Positions 25,001 to 36,322 of a stretch of DNA of 64,000 nucleotides are shown piece after piece. Origin of the DNA: Rhizophagus irregularis. Its lineage: Eukaryota; Glomeromycota; Glomeromycetes; Glomerales; Glomeraceae. Each line of letters begins with the position of its first letter. Within the stretch, counting starts at the first letter, position 1. The stretch is taken from NCBI RefSeq assembly GCF_026210795.1, contig NC_089449.1, positions 3,410,001 to 3,474,000 of the forward strand, in the 5' to 3' direction. Below the pieces are notes generated by a model. It was not told the origin of the DNA and ran no database searches. It saw only the letters and a list, made by a program, of their open reading frames with translations. The position numbers and the translations under genes were made by a program.

Positions 25001-26880
25001 ATATAATTCATTTAATGTGTAATTTTTTAATAAATATTTAGTAATTCAACTGATTTTAAACTCAATATTTCAATGTAATTTGAAATAATGGTATGTATTA
25101 CAGCTGTTAAATACGTTGTAAATCATCTTTAAAATTATCCTGCAATAAGTTATCAAAGTTGAATGTTCCAATATATTTTATCAAACAATTAAAATTATAT
25201 AATTAAGTTGCATCATGAGCCTGATATATGTGAGTGAATCAAAATTTAAACCTTGCTTATAACATTATATTATTATTTTATAACTATGTTTTCAGAATAA
25301 TTCTTACAATAATAGATTTAGATATTTCCATTTTTATGTTATGAAATACTTTTTTATAAGTCTTGGGTAGTGGTTTAAATTCTATAAAGGTTATCTAATA
25401 CAAATCTCCTAATAGAATTTAAGATAAAACTAAAACATTATATTTATAATCATCAGACATGTAAAAATCTTTAATACATTCTTTTGAATCTATCCTGAGA
25501 TAATTTCTTTATTTATTTATTATAATTAGAATTTATTTTGTTATAGAAAGTATCAAATGATATTGGAGTTTCGAAATATCTCTATATTGATTCTCCATAT
25601 ATATTACTTCCCAGTATAACATTGGTAATTAATATGTTTAACTAATATTATTATTAGTCAAATTATTTTATAGCAGTTACTCATTAAGATCTATTAATAC
25701 TTATTTTTTCAATTAATCTAAGACAGTATTTAAAATGATAATTTATAATTTTTAATATTTTAAGGTTATTCAGTTATTTTGTATGTGTTTACTAAAAGAA
25801 GGGTTAATGGTTTTTTTTTAATTTAGATATTTGATTATATTAGAATCAATACTTTTAGTTATGAAATTATTCATAATTACTTTCCTTTGAACTTTTAGCT
25901 AAAACTAATGACTATATTATTAAATAAAAATTATTTATTACTATTTAATAATAATGTTATTTTTCTAGAGAAAAAAAGTATCAATTTAAATAATAAATAA
26001 ATATTCAATTATTTAACTATTATAGTAGTCATTTCACTTGTACATTATTGTGTAAAATAGACAATCAATCACAGAATTCAGCAAAGAACTAACCAAGAAA
26101 TTTGGATTACAGAACATTTTTAGTTAAAAAATAATCCATTTATTAACTTGGTTTGTAACATAATATTTGTCGAAAAGCTTTCATATAGATAAAAAGTATA
26201 AAAATTACATAATACGGAAAAATCATGACCCACAAAAATTAATCTATGGTTTTAAAGTAATTTCTATTTTTGGTTAAAAATATCATTTTTAGTAACTTAA
26301 AAAGATAAAAATAACATACTTAAAAATAATTTCATCTCATTATGGGATGTTCTGTGCTTTATTGAAAATTTTTCTAATTTTTCTGTTACAAAGATTGATT
26401 TAATATAATCTGTGATTTGGTCAATATTTGATATTAAACCTTAATCACATAAATACAACCTTAGCTTTTTCCCGCCTAACAGATTTCTTAATCGACGGTA
26501 ATCTAATAATTTGGAGTCAAGTAATTAGTTATTTATTCTTCAAAGATCTCATCAATAATTTCTCAAAAACATTTATCAAATTTTTCAGGTTTCAATTGTT
26601 TGACAGAAAAAGTAGCAGGTCACTCCCTAATATATAGGTTAAATACCTTAAATTCATTATGGTTATAATATGGAATTATAAAGTTTTTTTATTCACATGT
26701 CAGTCATGTCATGTATAATCTTCATTGAAGATATACGATCTGCATCTTTGATTTAGTATAAATGAGAAAACAAATATAATACTGTATAATAACTTATTGT
26801 TAACCAATTTTGCGTTATCTCTACAAAAGAATCAATTTTCTTACTAAATTACTTTATCAGTGTATTATCAAGGATTTGGT
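19021..26880. other. CpG-depleted, decayed AT-rich block
   Basis: By eye there is no CG dinucleotide from 18,982 to 20,986, and only six in 19,021-23,760. Several tens would be expected from base composition. CG frequency is ordinary immediately before 19.0 kb and again after about 26.9 kb. The first part holds broken coding sequence; 23.8-26.9 kb shows no coding signal. Confidence 0.75.
20101..23760 (+). pseudogene. decayed multi-segment coding relic (probable old mobile element or repeat family)
   Basis: Several stretches read as protein once stops are ignored. At 20,162-20,344 a frame starting MSQMTPLAYLL runs to a frameshift, after which a second frame continues (around 20,300-20,470). 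At about 22,240-22,660 a frame includes IFITNDDRKAILQVM and ESESGAISLVQRYH. At 23,500-23,740 a frame includes KDKAIWMGWACDLEFGF. In the last stretch all four internal stops are TAA or TAG where Gln would fit (CAA/CAG with C changed to T). Elsewhere TGA stops and frameshifts also occur. No reverse transcriptase, integrase or transposase core was identified, so the element type is unknown. Confidence 0.5.
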
Positions 26881-27519
26881 AATTAACGAAAATACCAATC
26901 GTACATCTCGTGAGTCGTGATTATTCACTCATTAAGTCTTTTAGTTGCACACACAAATTGTAAATTACATATTTTATGCTAAAAAGGCACTATATTATAA
27001 TAGTGTTCTCTTACCCTATATATAGTATATTAATTTTACCTACACGAAGAATCGGCCTTCATTTTTGGGAGATTACAAAAACTGTTTATAACGTTTAATT
27101 GTTTCTATTTCACTTTCATTCTATATTATGTAATCTATTAGCGGCATCTTTCAATAAATAAAATAAAATAGTATTTTTTATTTTTTATGGAAAAGCAAAA
27201 CACATATTATTTGCATTGAGGGTTCTTCAAATATTTTATGTTTTAAGTCATGACTAATTGACTAAAAGGAGAAACATAGTACACGACAAAATCATGAATC
27301 ATTTTCGTATCCTTTAAGAAAAGATTAAATATTATGATATACGAATAATTTAGCCACTAATTATTACATACTTTTTCTGCTATATGATCTCACATAATTG
27401 CATACATGAGCCACAAAATCACTTGCACTCACTTTCGCAGCATATAATTTTTTTCTACACCACAGGCAAAAACTTTATTTGAAAACTTTATTTGCAACAC
27501 AAAAAAAAAAATTAATTCA
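26881..27519. other. intergenic, 3' flank of Cys-rich secreted protein
   Basis: Normal CpG content returns here. No reading frame or RNA gene is supported. Confidence 0.45.
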
Positions 27520-28604
27520 TTATTCTTTACAATAATGATGTTCTTTACAAAACGACTCAATTAACCACACGTAGAAAGCGGCACAACCTTCCGCCGTCTG
27601 CACTACTTGCTACATGATGCATTAAGTCTCATCAGTATGATTATGTGCACAATATTTATCTGCAACGATTTTATACTCACCATAATAACTTCCCAACTTT
27701 CAACAATATCTCTTATATCGATAATTTGAAATATTTTCAACCAATCTGCTGGAATAGAACACAAACCAGAATCAATGTAACATTTTGAATGAGAGCTAAA
27801 TGCCGCGCTTTTTATTTCTGCGCAAGTAATCGTATTATTGTTATAGACTGGGACTAATGCATTCTGAAGACAAAGCATTGTTTTCGTTACCCTTATTAAT
27901 AATTAAAAAAAGGAGTATAATAAAAATTAGTAATTATTGAAAAAAAAGAGTCCTTGTTCTCTCACATAAAATACATTTTATGTGCCATTCATATTCACCA
28001 TTTCTTTCCATCGTTGCTGAACCGGTTTATGGCATTCGCAAATTTTTCGCAATTCATAGATCCATATCTAATTGGATATCCATTGATTCCACAATTAAAT
28101 TTCTTCTCCAAGCAGTCCGTATAAAAGTTACAAGAATTTAATGAAGGACGACTACAATTTGTAGTAAGAGGATGCGGTTGCGATGGTTGTGGTGGTTGTG
28201 GCGATTGTGACTGTAGTAGATGTGATAATTTCGATATTTTTTTACAGCCGGTGCATGCATAATCTTTGCAACAATAGCTATTTCCATCACCGGTCGCACA
28301 ACAGCCCAACGTACAAGTACCATATCGACAAATTTTGGTATCACCAGGATTGCATCGAAAAATAGAAGAAAGATCAGAGCAACCTGTACTTTACAAGTAC
28401 GTTAGAAATACTGTAAGAGGCGACGAAAAATAAACGAAACATGAGTTATTTACCGCTATTCAATTCAGATCCGCATTTGAAACCACCGATGGTATCATTT
28501 GTAATGCATGTGCAGCTGCCGGTATTATTGTAGCAGTAAGCAAAGGTTCCAGGAATGAAAAAGACCAAGAGGTCCAAGAGAAAAAAGTGAATAATGTAGT
28601 TCAT
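27520..28604 (-). CDS. Cys-rich secreted protein (four exons)
   Basis: Minus-strand exons 28604-28454, 28383-27999, 27891-27681 and 27609-27520, 278 aa. Residues 1-22 are a signal peptide (IIHFFLLDLLVFFIPG) with a likely cut before YCYNN. The mature N-terminal half is packed with Cys, including CxC, GCC and YCC arrangements, then a Pro/Gln/Ser linker (PQPPQPSQP) and a second Cys-containing region reaching the C-terminus (SFCKEHHYCKE). This suggests two disulfide-stabilised modules joined by a flexible linker. The last two exons were placed by phase continuity: ending the gene at 27,995 would leave an in-frame Trp then stop, whereas splicing gives continued Cys-containing sequence. The final exon is the least certain. 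No known domain is recognised; extracellular location is inferred. It might act as a cell-wall or secreted effector-like protein. Confidence 0.66.
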
Positions 28605-29548
28605 TGTTATTTAATAATAATAATTTTATCTAAATATACACAATTATTTTGTTGGTCCGAAATCCACATTTTATTTGTTTTTATACATAATTAAAATTCT
28701 GAATTATACATGAATGACGCTTTTAAAATGAGTGATTGGATTACCATAGTCGGCTTAGGAGTCTGCTGAATTACATATTCAAAAGCCACGTAAATGTATC
28801 GTTACACTCGATAATATACAACGGTTTTAATCATATTAATCTAAATAAGATTTAAACTTTCATTTTATTGTACAAGGCGATTATGTTAATATGACCATAT
28901 CATCAATAGAAGTTCCATAAAAAATATAATAGAATAAATTCCCGTGTATAAAGAATTACCTCTTTAAAAAATATAATAAATGTATTAGTACATTTAAGAG
29001 ATGCGTGAACGTTATATGATGAATAGAATAACGCCAATCAATTTTGCCAAGAAAAATTGATCAAAAGCGACATATAAGCATTTTTACCATCCACGTATTT
29101 TACACATGTTAAAAAACACAAGCCCGATACGATAAACAATCAACACTTTATTATTTAGATTGCGTTACTAAATTATTTCTAAAAGTACCCATCAAAAAAT
29201 GTCACGAAAGGGGGCTTTGCTATGGCGTGTGGCTACCGATCACGAGATAACAAACAGTTAAGCCTGCTTGTAACACAGCAAAAATCAAAATGTTTCCGAA
29301 AAAAGTACTTACATAATAAGAAATTAAGAATATGTATAAACACCTGTTAAATGAATATATGTATAAATATATTATATTTATTTTATTAATTGACTAGATA
29401 TTCGAGATTTTGTTGCCGAATTGTAAAAAAACATTGTTTTGTACCAAGATTAATTTGTTAATCACCTTTCTAAGCGGTATCAAATCATTGTCAAATTAGC
29501 CAAATCGCTCGTAAATTTTAAAGTGAATACCACGAAATACATTATGTC
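28605..29548. other. intergenic, promoter side of Cys-rich protein
   Basis: AT-rich spacer; no supported gene. Confidence 0.4.
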
Positions 29549-29553
29549 ATATA

Positions 29554-31073
29554 CCCTATAAAAAAATTGTATACGTTTTTTATAAAGTTTTTATACGATT
29601 TTTTTTCCTTAGAAATAACGTATCATAATAGGATACGGAAAAATGCACAATTCCGTATCACCAAAAATATGGTTTGGATACGGAATTTGCACGGGATTTA
29701 TATGGAATTTACATGATTTGATCACTGATTTTATCACGAAATTTATACGATTTGGTCACTGAATTTACTATTTGTATTACAGTTTACTATAATTGTATTT
29801 ACATAAATCTAATTTCACTTTATTAAATTAAATAAAAAATAAAAAATAAACAAAGTACAAATACATTATGAAAATTCCCTCTTTATTAAAACCACCTATT
29901 GCAACCTAAATTATCAGGTTCATTTGTAGTCAATAACCTAAAAGAACAAAAAAAAAAGATTGGAAACAAAACCCCCCATCTGCAATCGTCCAAGTCACCA
30001 AAGGTCAGCATTCCTACAAAAAAAGAAAGAGAACTCCAGAATGTCTGACCTACATAAAAGAAAAGAATTATGAGGCGTCTAATGAAAAAGAAACCAAAAC
30101 AACAAAATAAATCCAAAACTGACCTACAAAAAAAGAAGACTCTGAAGCAACAAAACTGAAACAACCTACAAAAAGAAAAGAATCTGAACCCAACTTACAA
30201 AAAAACAAAAAAATTTGAACTGACCTAAAAAAAGAAAAAAATCCTGAATCATCCTACAAAAAGAAAAGGACTCCCAAACTGATCTACAAAAAAAAAAAAA
30301 AGAAACTGAATATTCTCACAAAAAAAATCTGCTGGCCTATGAAATTAAATATAAATAAAGAAGAAAGGGGAATAAAGAATAAACCAAAAAAAATATTTTT
30401 TTAAAAAGAGAGATAACGAAGTTAGGAAAGTTAAAAAAAAATTTTTTTTAAAGGAGGACGTCAAAGTTAGAAAAATAAAAATTTTTTTATAAAGAGGAAA
30501 TAGAAATAGAAAGAAGAAATTTTTTTAAAAAAAAAGAAGAGTGGGAATAAAAGAAAAAATTTTTTTTTAAGGGAGTGATGAAAAAAAATTTTTTTTCAAA
30601 GGAGAGTGACGAAAAAAAAATTTTTTAAAGTGAGGTACGAAAAAAAAAATTATTTTTAAAAGGGGTGACGAAGAAAGAAGAAAAATTTAGAAAAAATAAC
30701 AAAAATAAGACAAGAGAAAGAGAAAGGAAAGGAAAGACTGAAAGGAAGATCGGAAGATCAAACTCATCAAAGTAAGGGTTTATATAAAAAAACAAAAAAC
30801 GTATCATAACAAAACAATAAACAATCATGTGATCTCGTGTTATGATACGGAATTTTTGTAAAATTATCTTCTAAAAATATTAAGTTTAAAAATTCCGTAT
30901 ACATTCCGCATGATTAATTTTTTCCGTATACATTTCTTATACATTAGTTTTTTAAAAAAATGTTCAAAAATGAATTACTTATTAAATATACGGAATTTGT
31001 ATACGGAATCTATAGAAACGTACATAAAATGTATACAAAACGTATCCTTTCCGTATACATATTTTTTATAGGG
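29554..31073. mobile_element. 1.5-kb TIR element with purine-rich internal repeats
   Basis: The ends are inverted copies: left CCCTATAAAAAAATTGTATA, right the complement ending ...TTTTTTATAGGG. ATATA flanks both ends (29,549-29,553 and 31,074-31,078), a plausible target duplication. Subterminal zones at both sides repeat ACGGAAT and CGTATAC motifs. The middle (29,930-30,770) is strand-biased: first degenerate CCTACAAAAAAAGAA units, then blocks of A-runs/T-runs followed by a GGGTGACGA-like segment. No transposase is encoded, so it would depend on one supplied elsewhere. Confidence 0.72.
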
Positions 31074-31660
31074 ATATAATTCAAGAATTTAATAACTTGG
31101 TGGCAAAAAAAAATAATAAGGTTATACAGTATATACAAATATTATTTCAAGCGTACCCTCATAAAAATACCGTCTCAACATATTAATATTTTTAACAAAT
31201 TATAAACCAAATTTAAATTTAAATTCTTCTAATATTGATGGGACCTGGTCTAAATCAATGTTTTAAATTTAGTAAATTAAATTAGATCCGGATATTTTTG
31301 TCAGTTATATATGGTATTAAATAAGTATAATAAATATTAGATATATCCATTGTAATTAATGTTTGCTGGGTATAATAGCGTCTGTTTAATTTGATTTGTG
31401 CTCACTGAAGTGACAATTAAGCGTTCCTTTAAAATAGAATCGATGTCTTTAAAGATGATGTTGTATGTTGATGGAAGCATATTTCAACAAATTATTAATA
31501 ACTTTTATCCATATATTCTTAATTTGATGAATACTGTATATAAATGTATAATAAAATAAATATTAAGTAATTCTCATAATCATTTCCAATTAATTACTAA
31601 GATGTAAATGAAATATATGATTAATAAAGCATTATAAAAATTAAATTAACAATTTAATAA
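31074..31660. other. spacer between element and minisatellite
   Basis: AT-rich, no gene seen. Confidence 0.4.
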
Positions 31661-31665
31661 TTTAA

Positions 31666-32025
31666 CGAAGGGAAAGGGGAAAGGTGAAACAAAGGGAAAC
31701 GAAGGGGAATGGGAAACGAAGGGAAAAGGAGAAACGAATGGAAAGGTGAAAGGTGAAACGAAGGGAAACGAAGGGATGGGAAAACGAAGGGAAAGGGGAA
31801 AACGAAGGGAAAGGGAAAACGAAGGGAAGGGAAAACGAAGGGGAAGGGAAAGGAAACACGAAGGGAAACGAAGGAAAGGGGAAAGGTGAAACGAAGGGAA
31901 ACGAAAGGATGAAGAAAAGGGGGAAAACGAAGGAAAAGGAGAAAACGAAGGGAAAGGGAAACGAAGGGGAAGGGGAAAACGAAGGGGAATGGAAAGGGGA
32001 AACGAAAAATGATGGGAAAAGGGAA
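31666..32025 (+). repeat. purine-strand minisatellite (GAAGGGAAA / ACGAAGGG type)
   Basis: About 360 nt of almost pure A/G on the plus strand apart from scattered C, built from irregular units such as CGAAGGGAAAGGGGAAAA and GGTGAAACGAAGGGAAACG. All three minus-strand frames are open across it only because the complement lacks A; these Phe/Pro/Ser frames are not genes. Confidence 0.85.
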
Positions 32026-33403
32026 AGAGACACAACCCACACTCCCACCTACATACCTAATAGAAGATGTAAAAAATGAACCAAAGAGAAGACCTAATAA
32101 AAAGAAGACTTAAAGAAAAGAAGTCCTATCGGGTGAAGATACCATGTTCAAGATTATTTAATTGAAGACCTAAGAGAAGAGAAAGCAAACTCCAGAGAGA
32201 CGCCTAAAAAAAAGAGTGCGTTAAAACTAAGGTATTGGGGACATATTTATATTATTTATATTATACTGTATATTCATGAATAATTGAATAATTACTTGCA
32301 TGAGTAATTTTTGTTAGTAATATATTATATCAAATGAGTAATATAGATTTATATTTATTACTCAGATCTAGTGATTATCAAAAATATTTCAACAACGTTG
32401 ATTTTTTTGCTTAATTTCTGTATAAAAAAAAATATAAAGAATTTGTAGTTAAATTAGATTTTAGTGCATTAGATTTTAATAGGTTTATCAACTTTAACGT
32501 TTCAAATGTCAGCGTCTTAATGACCGCTCAATTAAATAAAAATTAATAAAATATCCGATTTGTTATGTGATTTTTCGTATTGAACGTTAATCAGATTTCT
32601 CCTACGTATGATAGAATGACGATGCATTTCGTTTGGACAAAAAATTTTGGAAAACATTTGAGAGTTAAATTAATTTATCGTAGAATAACTAGTTGAAGCT
32701 TGATAATAAGATCAAACAAAATGTAATGCAATATATAAACAATTTGCGTTAATATATTTACTATTATGAGTCCGCTATAATAAAATCTTTTTCGATGATA
32801 TCACAATGAAATTTTAAGAGTAATGTATTTTATCTGTATAATCAGTTGAAATTTGTTAGTAAACAATATAATATTACAATTAATAGCGGCTATAATACTG
32901 TATGTTGCATCACACGATACAAGCCGTCAAATCATGTGCACGTAAAGTAAGATGAGCTGGAAATTTTTTAACTCAATTAGTAATAATCATATTTGATTAT
33001 GTCACGATTTTTATACTTTGGCTATAACCTACTAACTTACGTAACTTCAAAATTAGTAAATTTATTTTTAAGTGTGTTTTATGAATTAAATTTATTATTC
33101 AACTTAAAAGTTACAATAATTATTTTGTATTGGAATTCCATGGAAGTTGCATTAGGGTTAGGGTAGGTTTAGGTTAGATGCCACAAAAAATGGTTAAACG
33201 TTAAGATTTCAGGTCGCTATTGACATGTGATCCTTGGCAATCACAATCTTGTACTATTGATAATTTGTATTTAATAATGTTATTAGGAGTCAGAAATTTT
33301 GCAAAAGCTAAAAATCTCATATGATTTTAACCAAATAGTTTAACTATCTAAATTATCAACATCATTTCTTTCAATTTTAAGGCCTTTCAGCAGAAATCAG
33401 TCA
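32026..33403. other. minisatellite flank and intergenic DNA
   Basis: At 32,040-32,230 the sequence is rich in GAAGACCTAA / AGAGAAG units resembling the flanks of the T-rich minisatellite at 61.8 kb on the other strand. From 32.23 to 33.4 kb it is ordinary AT-rich spacer. It includes TTAGGGTTAGGG at 33,152-33,163, two telomere-like units followed by TAGG/TTAGG variants. Confidence 0.5.
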
Positions 33404-33411
33404 TGGGTATA

Positions 33412-35684
33412 TGGCAAGCGGTAGTGGTCAAAAGTGCGTAGCAAAACATAGCGTGTACACGCTACAAAACATAGCGTATACACGTTATCTTTTACGGCGG
33501 GTTACCCCTGTTCTGTTGGATTAACCTGTCAATTTCAGGGGTAACCCGCCATAAAAAACAGCGTGTATATGTTGTGCGTCAGCTGTCATCTGACGCAAAT
33601 CGACACCTGACGCACAACATATACGCTACATAATTTAACGTGTATACGCTTTATATTATAACGGTTTATTAATTTATTTTGGACCAAATTTTAAAATTTT
33701 CAAGGGATTGAATACCCGCCGCTTCACATATCAGGTACCCGCCGCTTCACATATCGGGTACCCGCCACTTCACATAGCGGGTAAACGCTATTTCACATAT
33801 CGGGTACCCGCCATTTAATTTTTTTTTTAAAAAAATTTTTTTTTTTCTTGGCTTTTTTTTATAAACAAATTTTGTAGAGAATTTTTATTTTTAATATAGG
33901 CAAAGGCTTTGTTTGATAGAATTTCATTGGGAATTTTTTTAATAAGAAGATTTTTTTTGATAAAAAATTTCGTTAGAAAATTTTTTTCATTGATAGGGAC
34001 ATTTCTGAGTTTTTTTTTTGATGGATAATTTCGTTAAAAATTTTTATTTGATAGAAATTTCATTGGAGAATTTTTTTTAATAAGATTTTTTTTTTTTGAC
34101 GTATACTTAATTTGTTGGAGCAATTTTTTTTAACAGGAGAGATTTTTTTGATAGAGAATTACTTGAGATTTTTTTTTTTTGTAGAAAATTATTTGAAGAA
34201 TTTTTTTTAATAGAGAAGATTTTTTTTTTGATAGATAATTTCGTTAGAAAATTTTTTAACAAGTGAAATTTTTTTTGATAGAGAATTTTGTTACGAATTT
34301 TTTTTTAATTGAAGGAGTTTTCCTTAATAAAGAATTTCTTTTGGGAATTTTTTTAATAGGTGAAAGTATTTTTTGACGGAGAATTTTATTAGAGAATTTT
34401 TTTTTAATAGGGGGATTGTTTTTGATAGAGAATTTCATTAAAGAATTTTCTTAAATAGATTTCGCTGAGAATATTTTTTTTTTGATAGAAATTTCATCAT
34501 AGAATTTTTTTTTGATAGATAATTTCGTTAGTGTAAATTTTTTTAACAGGGAGATTTTTTTTGATAGAGAATTTCGGTAAAGATTTTTTTTTTTAATAGG
34601 AGAGGAGTTTTTTTTTTGGTATAGAAATTCTTTTGAGAATTTTTTTTAATAGGTGGTAAGAATCTTTGAATTTTTCTTTAATCGGGATATTTTTTTTGAT
34701 TGAGAATTCATTAGAGAATTGTTTGCTGAAAAATTTTTTTATTTTTTTGATGGAGAACTTTGTTTAGAAATCTTAATAGAAAATTTTATTGAAAATAGTT
34801 TTTTTTAATAAGTGTATCGAGAATTTTGGCTTGAAAATTTTTTTTAATAAAGAATTTCATTAGAGATCTTTTTTTTTATAAAAAATTTATTGGAAAATTT
34901 TTTATTAAATTTACAATTTTAATAAATTTTTACTTCTCTTCATCTTCCCATCACTTCCTTTCATCTCCCATCGCTCCTTTTCGTCTCCCATCACTCCTCT
35001 TCGTCTACCATCACTCCTTTTCATCTCTCATTATGTCCTATTTCTCCTTTTTGCTTCCTATCACTTCTCATTACTCTTTTTTACTCCCTTTCATCTTCTA
35101 TTACTTTCCATTACTCCACTGTTATTTCATTTTTTTATTAGCATCTTTCTCCTTGATCATTGTAATTTACTTATCTTTTTTATTTATTGTTATTGTTAAT
35201 TTTATTTGTACACTTCAATAAAAATAAATATGGTGATTTTTTTCTTTAAAATCGTAAATGTGTGACTTAAATTTTAATATTTGTCAAATAAAATTTCATT
35301 AAATAAATAATTATCATTATTGATGTTTATCAAAAGTTAATATGCTGACTGCCAGTTCTTATAACGGGTACCCGCCGTTTCTTATAACAGGTACCTGCCA
35401 TTTCTTATAGCGGGTACCTGCCGTTTCTTATAATGGGTACCCGCCGTTCCTTATAACAGGTACCCGCCGTTTCTTATAACTGGTACCCGTCATAACATAT
35501 AACGTATATAACGCTATGAAATATAGCGTATTAAAGTAATTAAACGCTATTTTTTGCAACAGGTTACCCCTGAAACAGACAGAACAGGGGTAATCCGCCG
35601 TGAAATATAATGTATACGCGCTACAAAACATAGCGTATACACGCTATGTTTTGCTACGCACTTTTGACCATAGCGGCTTTCCAT
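33412..35684. mobile_element. 2.27-kb DNA element with long TIRs and 8-bp target duplication
   Basis: ATGGGTAT occurs directly before (33,404-33,411) and directly after (35,685-35,692). The termini match as inverted copies from ATGG(C/A)AAG through GGTCAAAAGTGCGTAGCAAA and on to a GGGTTACCCCTGTTCTGT block. Just inside each terminus lies an array of GGTACCCGCC units about 20-26 nt apart: with TTCACATAT spacers on the left (33,710-33,813), with TTCTTATAA spacers on the right (35,355-35,490). The interior (33,815-34,920) is a strongly T-biased degenerate repeat around GATAGAGAATTTCGTTAGA, then a CATCACTCC minisatellite. No transposase frame is present. An 8-bp duplication fits hAT-like or related cut-and-paste enzymes. 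Confidence 0.85.
34930..35110 (+). repeat. pyrimidine-rich minisatellite inside the 2.27-kb element
   Basis: Degenerate ~19-20-nt units of the form CCCATCACTCCTTTTCGTCT repeat about nine times. The plus strand is almost purine-free apart from A. Confidence 0.7.
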
Positions 35685-35849
35685 ATGGGTATGGTGGTAT
35701 GGCGACTTCTCGCAGATTGTCAAAACCTAATACTTTTTTTGAAAATCATCTTTAAATTATTTTCGTTCACTAATTTTAACGCCATTTTACGCCCTAAGAT
35801 GAGTATATCTTTACTGAGTCTGGTCCGATGATCTTTCTGAGTCCAGTCA

Positions 35850-36322
35850 TGTCAATTTTTTAGCACAGTCATATGAATTTTGATGCAGACCGAATTTAAA
35901 CCTTGATCAGACTTCGCTACCATCGGACTGAGTTAACTTTGCTGAGTCCTGTGATTTTGATCAATCGGACCAAACTAATTCTACATGACCGATCTACATT
36001 TTATTTTTTTTATTAATTGTAGATTTAAATAAACATTTTTTGTACAATAAAATGTTTAAAAACTTGTAACAAAAATTAATTGCATTTTAATTTATTGAAA
36101 CAAAAGGTTCTTAGAAATTTATATATACTCTATCATCTACTAAAACCATTATCTCATTAAATATTTAATAGTAAAAAAAAAATTTTTATAATAACTCATT
36201 ATAAAGCGAAACAGCAAGCTTTATAATCAATCAATCGGACCCAAGTAATTTTAAGCGAGTCACTGGACCGTGTGGTCTGATGATCCGGACCCAATTTCAC
36301 ATGACTGTGCTAAAAATTGACG
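35850..36322. mobile_element. ~0.47-kb element with imperfect TIRs
   Basis: The left end near 35,851 reads GTCAATTTTTTAGCACAGTC; the right end 36,301-36,322 is its inverted complement with one base fewer in the T-run, extending through CATATGAA/CATGTGAA. Blocks with GGTCCGATGATC-like sequence also occur on both sides. There is no coding capacity. The target duplication was not resolved. Confidence 0.5.

Noticed and set aside
31646-32079. Four overlapping open frames on both strands, Phe/Pro/Ser-rich or Lys/Gly-rich
   Set aside because: They exist only because the minisatellite lacks one base class on each strand; composition follows the repeat, with no domain and no start context.
33710-35490. 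GGTACCCGCC arrays as a CRISPR array
   Set aside because: Units are short, spacers are near-identical to each other, the arrays lie inside transposon ends, and the genome is eukaryotic.
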